From an uncultured Lachnospiraceae bacterium (lineage in GTDB: Bacteria; Bacillota; Clostridia; Lachnospirales; Lachnospiraceae): a stretch of DNA of 64,000 nucleotides. Positions 42,905 to 51,717 of the stretch are shown in pieces (position 1 is the stretch's first letter; every line of letters begins with the position of its first letter). Both the position numbers and the translations under genes were made by a program. The notes below the pieces were generated by a model. It made no database searches. It saw nothing but the letters and a program-made list of their open reading frames with translations, and was not told where the DNA came from. The stretch spans positions 167,853 through 231,852 of the forward strand of contig UQLY01000003.1 in the NCBI GenBank assembly GCA_900542015.1. The letters run 5' to 3'.

Positions 42905-43114
42905 ATGAAGAAAATTTTTATTGCTGCTATTAAATTTTATAGAAAATATATCTCTCCGATGAAGTCGACAAAATGTCCTTATACGCCCAGTTGTTCCCAA
43001 TATGGTTTGGAAGCGATTGAAAAATACGGCGCTTTAAAGGGCGGATTGCTGGCGGCATGGAGGATAATAAGATGTAATCCATTTTCAAAGGGCGGATATG
43101 ATCCGGTGCCTTAA
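42905..43114 (+). CDS. yidD: Membrane protein insertion efficiency factor YidD
   Basis: A 69-residue protein: MKKIFIAAIKFYRKYISPMK is an amphipathic start, KCPYTPSCSQYGLEAIEKYG has the conserved Cys-Pro-Ser-Cys-Ser-x-Tyr block, and GGLLAAWRIIRCNPFSKGGY ends in the usual DPVP. It supports YidC-dependent insertion at the membrane. It starts one base after the rnpA stop; an upstream in-frame ATG within rnpA is possible but not typical of the family. Confidence 0.93.
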   Translation: MKKIFIAAIKFYRKYISPMKSTKCPYTPSCSQYGLEAIEKYGALKGGLLAAWRIIRCNPFSKGGYDPVP

Positions 43115-43128
43115 TTTAGGAGGAAAAA

Positions 43129-44418
43129 ATGTCAGGAATTTTATTAACAAAAACCTCTGGATTTATTATTGGACCTATTGCAACTTTGCTTGGATATTTA
43201 ATGAACGGCATTTTTACGGTTTTGAATAAGATCGGTATTCCCAATATCGGTCTATCCATTATTATTTTCGTGCTTATTATTTATTTATGTATGATGCCGC
43301 TAACCGTAAAACAGCAGAAGTTTTCCAAGCTGCAGTCAAAAATGAGTCCCGAATTGCAGGCGATTAATAAGAAGTACCAAGGCAAAAAAGATGAAAATTC
43401 CATCATGGCGATGAATGAAGAACAGAAAGCGGTTTATAAAAAGTATGGAGTATCTCCGACCGGAAGCTGTTTGCAGCTTATTATTCAGATGCCGATCCTG
43501 CTCGCTTTGTACAGAGTTATTTACAATATTCCGGCTTATGTACCGGCGGTTAAGAATGTATTTACCGAGCTGGTATCAAAGTTGACGACAATGAACGGCG
43601 CTTCCGAATTTTTGCAGACTTTCCAGAATGCTTCTTATTATGCAAAACAGTTTGAAAGCGAAGCTTTTGCAGCCGGCGGCGAAGTCATGAGCAATACCTT
43701 TATTGATGTTTTGAATAAAGCATCGACAGCGGAATGGATGTCCCTTGCGGATAAGTTTCCTTCGCTTTCGTCTTTGGTACAGTCTACCTATGATACGTTA
43801 CATCAGTATAACAACTTTTTAGGATTAAATATTGCTAACTCACCCTGGTATACCATGAAGGAAGCGTTTGGATCGGGACAGTACTTATTGGTAATCGGTG
43901 CTTTACTTATTCCTGTTTTAGCTGCCTTATCCCAGTTTTTAAGCGTGAAGCTGATGCCTCAGTCAAATACAAATCAGAGCAGCGGAAACGAAACGGCGGA
44001 TTCCATGATGGCTTCCATGAAAATGATGAATTACATGATGCCTATTATGTCTGCCATTCTTTGTTTTACATTACCTGCAGGTATGGGAATATATTGGGTA
44101 GCGGGTTCCGTTATCAGATGTGTCCAGCAGATAGTGATCAACAGACACATTGATAAGATTGATTTTGACGAGTTGATTAAAAAGAATCAGGAAAAAGCTG
44201 AGAAAAAGGTAAAGAAAGAAGTCGATTCTGCTGTTGTAATCAAAAATGCCAATATCAGAACAAAAGCAGCCGGACTCGCAAACAGCAGTATGAGTCAGAG
44301 CGAAAAGGATGCTTTGATTGAAGAGGCAAAGCAAAAGGGCATGAACGCCAAGGCGGGAAGTATTACCGCAAAAGTAAATATGGTTAAAGATTACAACGAA
44401 AAGAATAATTTAAAATAG
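43129..44418 (+). CDS. yidC: Membrane protein insertase YidC
   Basis: A 429-residue YidC/Oxa1/SpoIIIJ-type insertase. Hydrophobic segments begin at FIIGPIATLLGYLMNGIFTV and IGLSIIIFVLIIYLCMMPLT, then LQLIIQMPILLALYRVIYNI after the cytoplasmic coiled-coil hairpin. Further segments are YLLVIGALLIPVLAALSQFL and MNYMMPIMSAILCFTLPAGM. Between them lies an extra loop of about 100 residues (EFLQTFQNASYYAKQFESEA region), longer than in SpoIIIJ. A Lys-rich C-terminal tail follows. There is no lipobox. AGGAGG precedes the ATG. Confidence 0.95.
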   Translation: MSGILLTKTSGFIIGPIATLLGYLMNGIFTVLNKIGIPNIGLSIIIFVLIIYLCMMPLTVKQQKFSKLQSKMSPELQAINKKYQGKKDENSIMAMNEEQKAVYKKYGVSPTGSCLQLIIQMPILLALYRVIYNIPAYVPAVKNVFTELVSKLTTMNGASEFLQTFQNASYYAKQFESEAFAAGGEVMSNTFIDVLNKASTAEWMSLADKFPSLSSLVQSTYDTLHQYNNFLGLNIANSPWYTMKEAFGSGQYLLVIGALLIPVLAALSQFLSVKLMPQSNTNQSSGNETADSMMASMKMMNYMMPIMSAILCFTLPAGMGIYWVAGSVIRCVQQIVINRHIDKIDFDELIKKNQEKAEKKVKKEVDSAVVIKNANIRTKAAGLANSSMSQSEKDALIEEAKQKGMNAKAGSITAKVNMVKDYNEKNNLK

Positions 44419-44430
44419 GGAGGTTATTTT

Positions 44431-45063
44431 ATGGAATTTGTTGAAGTTTCTGCAAAAACAGTCTCTGACGCCATTACGGAAGCATGTCAGAAGTTTTCCG
44501 TTACCAGTGACAAATTGGAATATGAAGTCGTACAGGAAGGATCTTCAGGATTTTTAGGTATCAATGCAAAACCTGCCATTATCAAAGCAAGAGTAAAAGA
44601 AGAAGAAAAAACTATTGATATCAAAGCAAAGGATTTTCTTTCCGATGTATTCAAATCAATGAATTTGGCGGTTGTGATCGACGCAGCCTACGACGATATT
44701 GAAAATACTCTGGATATTGAATTATCCGGAGATGAAATGGGAGTTTTGATCGGAAAGAGAGGACAGACTCTGGATTCTTTACAGTATCTGGTATCTTTGG
44801 TGGTAAACAAAGATGTGGATGATTATATCCGTGTAAAACTGGATACGGAAAATTACAGACAGAGAAGAAAAGAAACGCTTGAAAATCTTGCTAAAAATAT
44901 TTCTTATAAAGTTAAGAGAACAAGACGTCCTGTTTCTTTGGAGCCCATGAATCCATATGAAAGAAGAATTATTCATTCCGCATTGCAGAATGATAAGTAT
45001 GTAACTACTCACAGCGAGGGCGAAGAACCTTACAGAAAAGTAGTTGTTACCTTAAAGAAATAA
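44431..45063 (+). CDS. jag: Jag/KhpB RNA-binding protein
   Basis: A 210-residue protein. The Jag-N domain is EFVEVSAKTVSDAITEACQK and GSSGFLGINAKPAIIKARV. The KH domain has the GxxG loop in MGVLIGKRGQTLDSLQYLVS, and the R3H domain reads VSLEPMNPYERRIIHSALQN with HSEGEEPYRKVVV. It is known as KhpB/EloR, binding RNA and linked to cell elongation. It follows yidC by 12 bases with GGGAGG, the standard location. Confidence 0.95.
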   Translation: MEFVEVSAKTVSDAITEACQKFSVTSDKLEYEVVQEGSSGFLGINAKPAIIKARVKEEEKTIDIKAKDFLSDVFKSMNLAVVIDAAYDDIENTLDIELSGDEMGVLIGKRGQTLDSLQYLVSLVVNKDVDDYIRVKLDTENYRQRRKETLENLAKNISYKVKRTRRPVSLEPMNPYERRIIHSALQNDKYVTTHSEGEEPYRKVVVTLKK

Positions 45064-45069
45064 TTTTTT

Positions 45070-45145
45070 GGGGCTGTTGTATGATAAAATAGTGCGGATA
45101 TTTTAAAAACGGAATATCCGGATCATTTTATGAATGCGGCAGCCT
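45070..45145 (+). repeat. Nested hairpin in the mnmE leader
   Basis: The outer arms GGGGCTGTTGTAT / ATGCGGCAGCC match the terminator stem after tRNA-Arg (GGGGCTGTCGTAT.../...ATGCGGCAGCCC at 59244). Here the loop is filled with a second palindrome (ATAAAAT, CGGATATT / AATATCCG, ATTTTAT). It lies right after jag and ahead of mnmE, and may act as terminator or attenuator. There is no clear T-run. Confidence 0.65.
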
Positions 45146-45180
45146 CTTGTATTTTATTTGTAAGAAAAAAGGAATTATGT

Positions 45181-46572
45181 ATGAAAACAGATACGATTGC
45201 GGCGATTGCGACAGGAATGTCAAATTCGGGAATTGGTATTATCAGAATCAGCGGACCGGAAGCAGTAGAAGTAGCGGACCGGATTTATCAGTCGAAAAAT
45301 AAAAATAAAAAATTAGCGGATCAGAAAACATACACCATTCATTACGGATATATTTATGATGGTGATGAATTGATAGATGAAGTAATGGTTGCCATTATGA
45401 AGGCGCCAAACAGTTTTACTGCCGAAGATACGGTAGAAATTGACTGCCACGGCGGTATGCTTGTGATGAAAAAAATTATGGAAGCCGTGATTAAAAACGG
45501 AGCCAGGGCGGCAGAACCGGGAGAATTTTCAAAAAGAGCTTTTTTAAACGGAAGAATTGATCTGACAAAGGCGGAAGCCGTTATGGATTTGATTGGTTCT
45601 ACCAATGAATATGCTTTAAAATCTTCGGTAAGTCAGTTAAAAGGAACGGTTTACCGAAAGATAAAAAAGTTGAGAGAAAAAATTATTTATGAAATTGCTT
45701 TTATTGAATCCGCTCTGGATGATCCGGAGCATATCAGTACCGAAGGATATCCTGCAAAATTATCGGTTATTGTAGATGATTTGTTAAAGGAATTGTTGGA
45801 AATGATCGCAACTTTTGATAACGGAAGAATTATGAAAGAAGGAATCAACGTAGTTATCCTCGGCAAACCCAATGCGGGAAAATCTTCTTTATTAAATAAG
45901 CTGTTAGGAGAGGATAAGGCGATTGTCACGGATATAGCCGGCACTACAAGAGACGTTTTGGAGCAGTTTATCAATTTGGACGGTATCGGAATCCATATTG
46001 TAGATACTGCGGGAATCAGGGAAACGGAAGATCTGGTGGAAAAAATAGGAGTGGATAAAGCGAAGGATCATGCTTTAAATGCAGATCTGATTATCTATGT
46101 CGTGGATTCTTCTAAGGAATTGGACGAAGATGATTGGAAGATTATGGATTTGATGGTTCATAAGAAATCTATTATATTATTGAATAAGTCGGATTTAAAT
46201 ACGGTTGTGTCCATGGAAGATATGGAAAAAGCGATAAAAGATTTTAAAGAGGATTGTGTAATTTTAAATACTTCCATGACGGAGGATGAAGATTTAAAAG
46301 AATTGGAAGATACCATGAAGGATATGTTTATTCATGGTAAAATTGATATGAACGAAGAAGTCACGATTACGAATATCAGGCATAAAGAGGCTTTGGAGGA
46401 AGCAAGGTCTTCTCTGAAGCTGGTAAAGCAAAGCCTTGCCGATGAAATGCCGGAGGATTTTTATTCCATTGATCTGATGAACGCTTATGCTTCTCTGGGA
46501 ACAATAATCGGGGAAGAAGTGGGAGAAGATCTGGTAAACGAGATTTTTTCAAAGTTTTGTATGGGAAAATAG
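45181..46572 (+). CDS. mnmE: tRNA modification GTPase MnmE
   Basis: A 463-residue GTPase that, with MnmG, puts cmnm5 groups on U34 of certain tRNAs. The N-terminal THF-binding domain has ATGMSNSGIGIIRISGPEAV and EIDCHGGMLVMKKIMEAV. The G domain has VVILGKPNAGKSSLLNKLLG, then IAGTTRDVLEQF, VDTAGIRETEDL and LLNKSDL. The C-terminus is the catalytic FCMGK. An ATG 17 codons earlier lies in the leader hairpin and is rejected; AAGGAA precedes this one. Confidence 0.96.
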   Translation: MKTDTIAAIATGMSNSGIGIIRISGPEAVEVADRIYQSKNKNKKLADQKTYTIHYGYIYDGDELIDEVMVAIMKAPNSFTAEDTVEIDCHGGMLVMKKIMEAVIKNGARAAEPGEFSKRAFLNGRIDLTKAEAVMDLIGSTNEYALKSSVSQLKGTVYRKIKKLREKIIYEIAFIESALDDPEHISTEGYPAKLSVIVDDLLKELLEMIATFDNGRIMKEGINVVILGKPNAGKSSLLNKLLGEDKAIVTDIAGTTRDVLEQFINLDGIGIHIVDTAGIRETEDLVEKIGVDKAKDHALNADLIIYVVDSSKELDEDDWKIMDLMVHKKSIILLNKSDLNTVVSMEDMEKAIKDFKEDCVILNTSMTEDEDLKELEDTMKDMFIHGKIDMNEEVTITNIRHKEALEEARSSLKLVKQSLADEMPEDFYSIDLMNAYASLGTIIGEEVGEDLVNEIFSKFCMGK

Positions 46573-46589
46573 CAAAAGAGGGAAAAGAA

Positions 46590-48521
46590 ATGTCTGAATT
46601 AGCAAAAGACAACAAAAATATAGTGGATCAGGTGGACGTCTGTGTCGTCGGAGCAGGTCATGCCGGTTGCGAAGCGGCGCTTGCCTGTGCGAGACTGGGT
46701 TTGGAAACGGTTATTTTTACCGTCAGCGTAGACAGTATTGCTTTGATGCCCTGCAATCCCAATATAGGGGGATCTTCCAAGGGACATCTTGTCAGGGAAT
46801 TGGATGCCCTTGGCGGAGAAATGGGTAAAAATATAGATAAGACCTTTATTCAGTCTAAGATGTTAAACGTTTCCAAAGGACCAGCCGTTCATTCTCTCCG
46901 TGCCCAGGCGGATAAGGCGGATTATTCCAGAGAAATGAGAAAGACTTTGGAAAATCAGGAACATCTGACAATCAAACAGGCAGAAGTCTGCGATCTGTTG
47001 ACGGAAATTGATGAAAAGACCGGAAAGAAAAAAATAACAGGTGTAAAAATTTTTACCGGAGGCATTTATGAATGTAAGGCTGTAGTATTGTGTACCGGCA
47101 CTTATTTAAGAGCAAGGTGTCTTTGCGGAGAAGCCATTACTTATACGGGACCGAATGGGTTGCAGGCTGCGAACCATTTGACGGATTCTTTAAAATCCCT
47201 GGGTATTGAAATGCGCCGTTTTAAGACCGGTACTCCTGCAAGAATGGACGGAAGGACCATCGATTATTCCAAAATGGAAGAACAGTTTGGGGATCAGCGG
47301 ATCGTGCCTTTTTCCTTTTCAACCGATCCCGAAGACGTGCAGATCGATCAGGTAAGCTGTTATCTGACTTATACCAATGAAAAAACTCATGAAATTATCA
47401 GAAACAATCTGGATCGTTCTCCTATTTATGCGGGTGTGATTGAAGGAACGGGTCCGAGATATTGTCCCTCTATTGAAGATAAGGTTGTAAAATTTGCGGA
47501 CAAGGACAGACATCAGGTCTTTATTGAACCGGAGGGGCTGCATACTCATGAAATGTATGTGGGAGGTATGTCCTCTTCTTTGCCGGAGGATGTGCAGCTT
47601 GCCATGTACCGGACGGTTCCGGGACTGGAGCATTGCAAAATTGTGAGAAACGCTTATGCCATTGAATACGATTGCATCAACCCTAACCAGTTGTATGCCT
47701 CTCTTGCTTTTAAGGATATCATCGGGCTTTATTCCGGCGGACAGTTTAACGGCAGCAGCGGATATGAAGAAGCTGCGGCGCAGGGATTGGTTGCGGGAAT
47801 CAATGCGGCAATGTTTATTCAGGGAAAAGAACCGATGATCATTGACAGGAGCGAAGGTTATATCGGCGTGTTGATCGATGATCTGGTAACAAAGGAAACC
47901 TTTGAGCCTTATCGGATGATGACCTCCAGATCCGAATACCGGCTTTTGCTTCGCCAGGATAATGCGGATCTTCGTCTGCGAAAAAAAGGGTATGAGGTCG
48001 GCTTGATAAAACAAGAACAATATGACTACGTGATTTTAAAAGAAAAGCTGATCAAAGAAGAAGTGGAAAGATTGCAGAATACCTCAATCGGCGCCAATCA
48101 GAAAATCCAGCAATTTTTAGCGGATCATAACAGCGCTTCCTTAAAAACAGGCACGACTTTGGCGGAGCTGATGTGCAGACCCGAGTTATCTTATGAAATA
48201 CTTGCTGAAATTGATCCGGAAAGAAAACCTTTATCGGATGATGTGATCGAGCAGGTAAATATCAACATTAAATATGACGGCTATATTAAGCGTCAGATTA
48301 AACAGGTGGAACAATTTCAGAAAATTGAAAATAAAAAAATTCCGCAGGATATTGATTATGATGATGTAAGCAGTCTTCGTCTGGAGGCGCGGGCAAAGCT
48401 GAAAGCTTTAAGACCTGTGAGCGTAGGGCAGGCGTCCCGTATTTCCGGAGTTTCGCCGGCGGATATTTCGGTGTTGCTGATTTATCTGGAGCAGTTTTAT
48501 AAAAATCGGAAGGATAAGTAA
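46590..48521 (+). CDS. mnmG: tRNA uridine 5-carboxymethylaminomethyl modification enzyme MnmG
   Basis: A 643-residue FAD enzyme, partner of MnmE. The dinucleotide-binding motif is VDVCVVGAGHAGCEAALACA; other blocks are MPCNPNIGGSSKGHLVRELD, LCTGTYLRARCLCGEAITYT, MRRFKTGTPARMDGRTIDYS and YDCINPNQLYASLAFKDIIG. The C-terminal helices contain RPVSVGQASRISGVSPADIS. The start chosen follows AGAGGGAA; the 11 extra residues of the longer frame overlap the mnmE end. Confidence 0.96.
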   Translation: MSELAKDNKNIVDQVDVCVVGAGHAGCEAALACARLGLETVIFTVSVDSIALMPCNPNIGGSSKGHLVRELDALGGEMGKNIDKTFIQSKMLNVSKGPAVHSLRAQADKADYSREMRKTLENQEHLTIKQAEVCDLLTEIDEKTGKKKITGVKIFTGGIYECKAVVLCTGTYLRARCLCGEAITYTGPNGLQAANHLTDSLKSLGIEMRRFKTGTPARMDGRTIDYSKMEEQFGDQRIVPFSFSTDPEDVQIDQVSCYLTYTNEKTHEIIRNNLDRSPIYAGVIEGTGPRYCPSIEDKVVKFADKDRHQVFIEPEGLHTHEMYVGGMSSSLPEDVQLAMYRTVPGLEHCKIVRNAYAIEYDCINPNQLYASLAFKDIIGLYSGGQFNGSSGYEEAAAQGLVAGINAAMFIQGKEPMIIDRSEGYIGVLIDDLVTKETFEPYRMMTSRSEYRLLLRQDNADLRLRKKGYEVGLIKQEQYDYVILKEKLIKEEVERLQNTSIGANQKIQQFLADHNSASLKTGTTLAELMCRPELSYEILAEIDPERKPLSDDVIEQVNINIKYDGYIKRQIKQVEQFQKIENKKIPQDIDYDDVSSLRLEARAKLKALRPVSVGQASRISGVSPADISVLLIYLEQFYKNRKDK

Positions 48522-48558
48522 TTTTATTTTTTGATAAAGACAGCAAATGGAGATTTTT

Positions 48559-49311
48559 ATGGATAAGCGCTTGGACTTATTTTGTCAGGATTTGGAACAA
48601 TTACATATTTCTTTATCGGAAAAACAGGCTGATCAATTTATGAAATATTATGAATTGCTGGTGGAATGGAATTCTTTTATGAATTTGACTGCGATTACGG
48701 ATTTTGAAGAAGTTTGTAAAAAACATTTTACGGACAGCCTTTCTCTTTGTAAAGCGGAACCTATTATTTTTGATGTATTAAAAAAGAATTTAAGAAAAGA
48801 CGAAATCTCTTTTATCGATGTAGGCACCGGAGCAGGTTTTCCCGGTATTCCCCTTAAAATTATCTTTCCGAATTTAAAGATTACGCTTTTGGATTCTTTA
48901 AATAAAAGAGTAAAGTTTTTAAACGAGGTCATAAACAATCTGGAGTTAAAGGATATTACGGCGGTTCATGGCAGAGCGGAGGATTTTGCAAAAAAAGCCG
49001 ATTTCAGGAGCGCTTATGATATTTGTGTCAGCCGTGCAGTAGCAAACATGAGTACTTTGTCCGAATATTGTATTCCTTTTGTAAAAGTAAACGGATTGTT
49101 TATCCCTTATAAATCTGAAAAAATCACAGAAGAGTTAGCTAATGCTAACAAAGCTGTGTCAATTCTCGGCGGTAAGGTTTTGGATCAGATCGATTATACT
49201 CTGCCTGCAAGCAATTATTACAGAAATCTGGTAATTGTGCAAAAAGAAAAGGATACTCCTAAAAAGTATCCCAGAAAAGCAGGGCTCCCGTCTAAGGAGC
49301 CCCTTGCTTAA
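48559..49311 (+). CDS. rsmG: 16S rRNA (guanine-527-N7)-methyltransferase
   Basis: A 250-residue SAM-dependent methyltransferase. Signs are YYELLVEWNSFMNLTAITDF, the SAM loop FIDVGTGAGFPGIPLKIIFP, ITLLDSLNKRVKFLNEVINN and YDICVSRAVANMSTLSEYCI. It modifies G527 of 16S rRNA. The ATG at 48559 has TGGAG six bases upstream; an ATG four codons earlier overlaps that site. It ends the mnmE-mnmG-rsmG group, and the hairpin in its last codons may be its terminator. Confidence 0.94.
   Translation: MDKRLDLFCQDLEQLHISLSEKQADQFMKYYELLVEWNSFMNLTAITDFEEVCKKHFTDSLSLCKAEPIIFDVLKKNLRKDEISFIDVGTGAGFPGIPLKIIFPNLKITLLDSLNKRVKFLNEVINNLELKDITAVHGRAEDFAKKADFRSAYDICVSRAVANMSTLSEYCIPFVKVNGLFIPYKSEKITEELANANKAVSILGGKVLDQIDYTLPASNYYRNLVIVQKEKDTPKKYPRKAGLPSKEPLA
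49279..49307 (+). terminator. Possible terminator in the end of rsmG
   Basis: GGGCTCC-CGTCTAA-GGAGCCC (7-bp GC stem), with AAGC/GCTT-like flanks, lies in the last codons of rsmG, then a weak T-rich stretch (GTTTTATTATT). Confidence 0.45.
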
Positions 49312-49319
49312 ATGTTTTA

Positions 49320-49913
49320 TTATTCAACTCTTTTGGCAAGAAAGAAAACGCCTTCATAATAAATCCAAAGGGTATCGGAATCCGCTACAAAAAATTGGCT
49401 TCCGAAAAAAATGTCATTTGAATTGACTGCCACACAGGTAACCTCATTGATATTGTTCCACCACTCTCCGAGATTTGCCTGGTAGGCTTCTGTCAGGCTG
49501 TCATAATTGTAAGTATTGCTGTCAGCTTCATAGGTAAAATTGTCTGCGGCGGTTTCTTCGCCGTTTAAAAGAATTGCATCGGCTTCATAAGTAACTTTGC
49601 TTCCTCTAAATGATTCCATGTCATCCGAAGACAATGCCGAAACCGACGCGCTTTGATAATCCTTTACTTCCCATGTTCCATAATAAGAAGCGGAGTTATC
49701 TGTTGTTTCTGTTTCAGGAGTTTGTGTTTCAGGAGTTTGTGTTTCAGGAGCTTCTGTTTCAGAAATTTCTGTTTCGGAAACTTCTGTTGTTTCCTGTTCC
49801 GTTATTGGTTTTTCTTCTTCCTGCAGATTGTCGTTTGCAGTAGAATTGCCGCAGCCGATTAAACTTATTGTTAAAAGTACGATGGTTAATAAAACTGACA
49901 TTTGTTTTTTCAT
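49320..49913 (-). CDS. Lipoprotein with Thr/Glu/Pro repeat linker
   Basis: A 197-residue predicted lipoprotein. The signal MKKQMSVLLTIVLLTISLIG ends with the lipobox LIGC (Cys21). A low-complexity linker of about 45 residues follows, made of repeats such as ETEISETEAPETQTPETQTP. The folded C-terminal domain begins SASYYGTWEVKDYQSASVSA and ends VADSDTLWIYYEGVFFLAKR, a pattern like the small beta-barrel lipocalin-type domains of clostridial lipoproteins. Its role is unknown. The linker DNA is a 15-bp tandem repeat. It faces rsmG. Confidence 0.85.
   Translation of the reverse strand: MKKQMSVLLTIVLLTISLIGCGNSTANDNLQEEEKPITEQETTEVSETEISETEAPETQTPETQTPETETTDNSASYYGTWEVKDYQSASVSALSSDDMESFRGSKVTYEADAILLNGEETAADNFTYEADSNTYNYDSLTEAYQANLGEWWNNINEVTCVAVNSNDIFFGSQFFVADSDTLWIYYEGVFFLAKRVE
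49709..49787 (-). repeat. 15-bp tandem repeat in the lipoprotein linker
   Basis: Five copies of a 15-base unit (type GTTTCAGGAGTTTGT on the plus strand) code for the PETQT/SETE-like linker. Copies vary slightly. Such repeats change length easily, so linker length may differ between strains. Confidence 0.85.
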
Positions 49914-49960
49914 AATAATGTTTTCCTCATATTTTAATTTATATTTTTAGAAAGTAATGT

Positions 49961-50908
49961 TCAGGAAAGAAAAAGACTGCATTTTTCTGCGATTTCTTCG
50001 GGTTTTTCCAAATGAGGCAGCTTTTTGGTCTTTTCAATGTCGTATACCTCGATAGCGCCGTTGCAGGCTAAATATTCGTCTTTTATCATTTCCACATTTT
50101 CACATTCCTTACCAAACAGGATCATAATGCTGTGATCTATATTTTTCAGCGCATGATAAATATTGATATTCATATATCTTCCTACAAAGCTTGCATAAGT
50201 ATATTTGGAACAGTAATCATTAAGGTGCGCCGCCTCCAGGTAAGCATAGACTTCTTCCAGCTTGCTGTTGCCGAAATCATAATAATAGCTTTCTTTAAAT
50301 TTTTTAACAATGCTTTCCTTATTACTGATCAGATTGTATACAAAGGTTCCTATAACGGGCATTTCTATTATGTACTTATTGATTTTGGAACGCTTGCTGG
50401 GAATCTGATTAAATTTACTGAGATTTTCAGGATTGATAAAAATCAGGTTTTTGATCAATTCGGGATTGATATGACAGGTCATAACAGCAATCACCGTAGA
50501 TCCTCCGCTGGCTATTACGGTAGTTTTTTTGCCGATAATGTTTTTGATAAAATCATTGACCAATTGTACATATAAAAAATTGGTATAGGTAAAATTGGGT
50601 TTTTCCGATAAGCCGTAGCCTAACAGATCAATGGTATACACTTCGTTAGCCTTTGCTAACTCATCGGCAAGCTTGCAAAATTCATAAGAGGAACTTCCGA
50701 TATCCAAATCATGAATGAGCAGCACGGGATTACCGTTTCCTTTTTTTTGGTACCTGATTTTGCCGAAGCGCCAGTCATAATAATTATTTTCCGTTTTATT
50801 CAGAATTTCCTTGGATTTCGCGTAGGAATAATAAAGTCGATTGATTATATGAAGTCCTGCTATGGTCGCAGCTCCCAAAATGGCTATTGTTTTATGATTT
50901 TTTTTCAT
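49961..50908 (-). CDS. Alpha/beta hydrolase, membrane-anchored
   Basis: A 315-residue protein. Residues 7-25 (TIAILGAATIAGLHIINRLY) form one N-terminal membrane segment. The hydrolase fold follows: VLLIHDLDIGSSSYEFCKLA (oxyanion HD), VYTIDLLGYGLSEKPNFTYT, the nucleophile elbow VIASGGSTVIAVMTCH (Ser in GGST), then MILFGKECENVEMIKDE and the C-terminal His in KKLPHLEKPEEIAEKCSLFL. The substrate is unknown. The catalytic elbow differs from strict GxSxG (reads SGGST), so activity needs caution. Confidence 0.85.
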   Translation of the reverse strand: MKKNHKTIAILGAATIAGLHIINRLYYSYAKSKEILNKTENNYYDWRFGKIRYQKKGNGNPVLLIHDLDIGSSSYEFCKLADELAKANEVYTIDLLGYGLSEKPNFTYTNFLYVQLVNDFIKNIIGKKTTVIASGGSTVIAVMTCHINPELIKNLIFINPENLSKFNQIPSKRSKINKYIIEMPVIGTFVYNLISNKESIVKKFKESYYYDFGNSKLEEVYAYLEAAHLNDYCSKYTYASFVGRYMNINIYHALKNIDHSIMILFGKECENVEMIKDEYLACNGAIEVYDIEKTKKLPHLEKPEEIAEKCSLFLS

Positions 50909-51041
50909 GGCATCAAACCTCTCTTTTCCTTATTATAATAGATTCCTTTTTTTCTTACAATTATTTTAAAAATTATTTTGAAAATATTTCTTTTATTATT
51001 TTATGAAGTATTATATTATTATAGCAGGAGGACTGGTTTCT

Positions 51042-51701
51042 ATGGAAAATAAAGTTCAGGAAACATATGATTTGCCTCTTACAATTTTGGAAAATGAAAG
51101 AAGCCGGATTACAAGAGAATTGCATGATACTACAATTCAAAATCTGGTTCACACCATTCATCAGACGGAGTTGATCTCACGCTATATGGATGATGATCCT
51201 GTGAGAGCAAAATTAGAATTATCATTATTGGCAAAAAATCTGAAAGAAACAGTCGGGGACATTAGAAATATTATTTATGATTTGAAGCCTATGTCCATTA
51301 GCGATCTGGGTTTTACGGATGCTCTTGACGAATATTTGATGAATTTGAAAATGACGTCCAAGATTCATTTTGAATGTAATATGAAAGATGAATTGAATCA
51401 TTTGACGGAGAATGAACAATTGATTTTGTTTCGTATTTTGCAGGAGGCTTGTACCAATGCCGTCAGACATTCGGAGGCGGCAAATGTGGTAATTGGCATT
51501 TGCGAATATGAAGAAGGATATTATAAAATAACTGTAGATGATGACGGAGCAGGATGTGAAAAAGAAACTATCCGTAAGATCAATCACTATGGTCTGGAAA
51601 TATTAAAGGAAAGAGTAGAAATGCTATCGGGCATATACCGGATGGAAACAGATATTGGGAAAGGATTTCATATTACGATTATAATTCCAATGACATGCTA
51701 G
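51042..51701 (+). CDS. Soluble histidine kinase (HisKA_3 type)
   Basis: A 219-residue protein without membrane segment. The dimerisation box is ERSRITRELHDTTIQNLVHT with the phospho-acceptor His in RELHD. The HATPase domain has FRILQEACTNAVRHSEAANV, VDDDGAGCEKETIRKINHYG and LEILKERVEMLSGIYRMETD. The layout is DegS/NarX-C-terminal like. With no sensor domain of its own, it must receive its signal through a partner or the short N-terminus. AGGAGG lies eight bases before the chosen ATG. The LuxR-type regulator gene follows by 16 bases. Confidence 0.9.
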   Translation: MENKVQETYDLPLTILENERSRITRELHDTTIQNLVHTIHQTELISRYMDDDPVRAKLELSLLAKNLKETVGDIRNIIYDLKPMSISDLGFTDALDEYLMNLKMTSKIHFECNMKDELNHLTENEQLILFRILQEACTNAVRHSEAANVVIGICEYEEGYYKITVDDDGAGCEKETIRKINHYGLEILKERVEMLSGIYRMETDIGKGFHITIIIPMTC

Positions 51702-51717
51702 AGAGGAGAGACATAAT

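Noticed and set aside
45130..45180. Upstream start of mnmE giving 17 extra residues
   Set aside because: The extension lies in the leader hairpin and MnmE proteins begin at the MKTDTIAAIATG position.
47319..48020. 233-residue minus-strand ORF
   Set aside because: Complete overlap with mnmG, no ribosome site and no recognisable family.
49610..49862. Repetitive FRSLCFRS-like ORFs on the plus strand
   Set aside because: Mirror of the 15-bp repeat in the lipoprotein linker.
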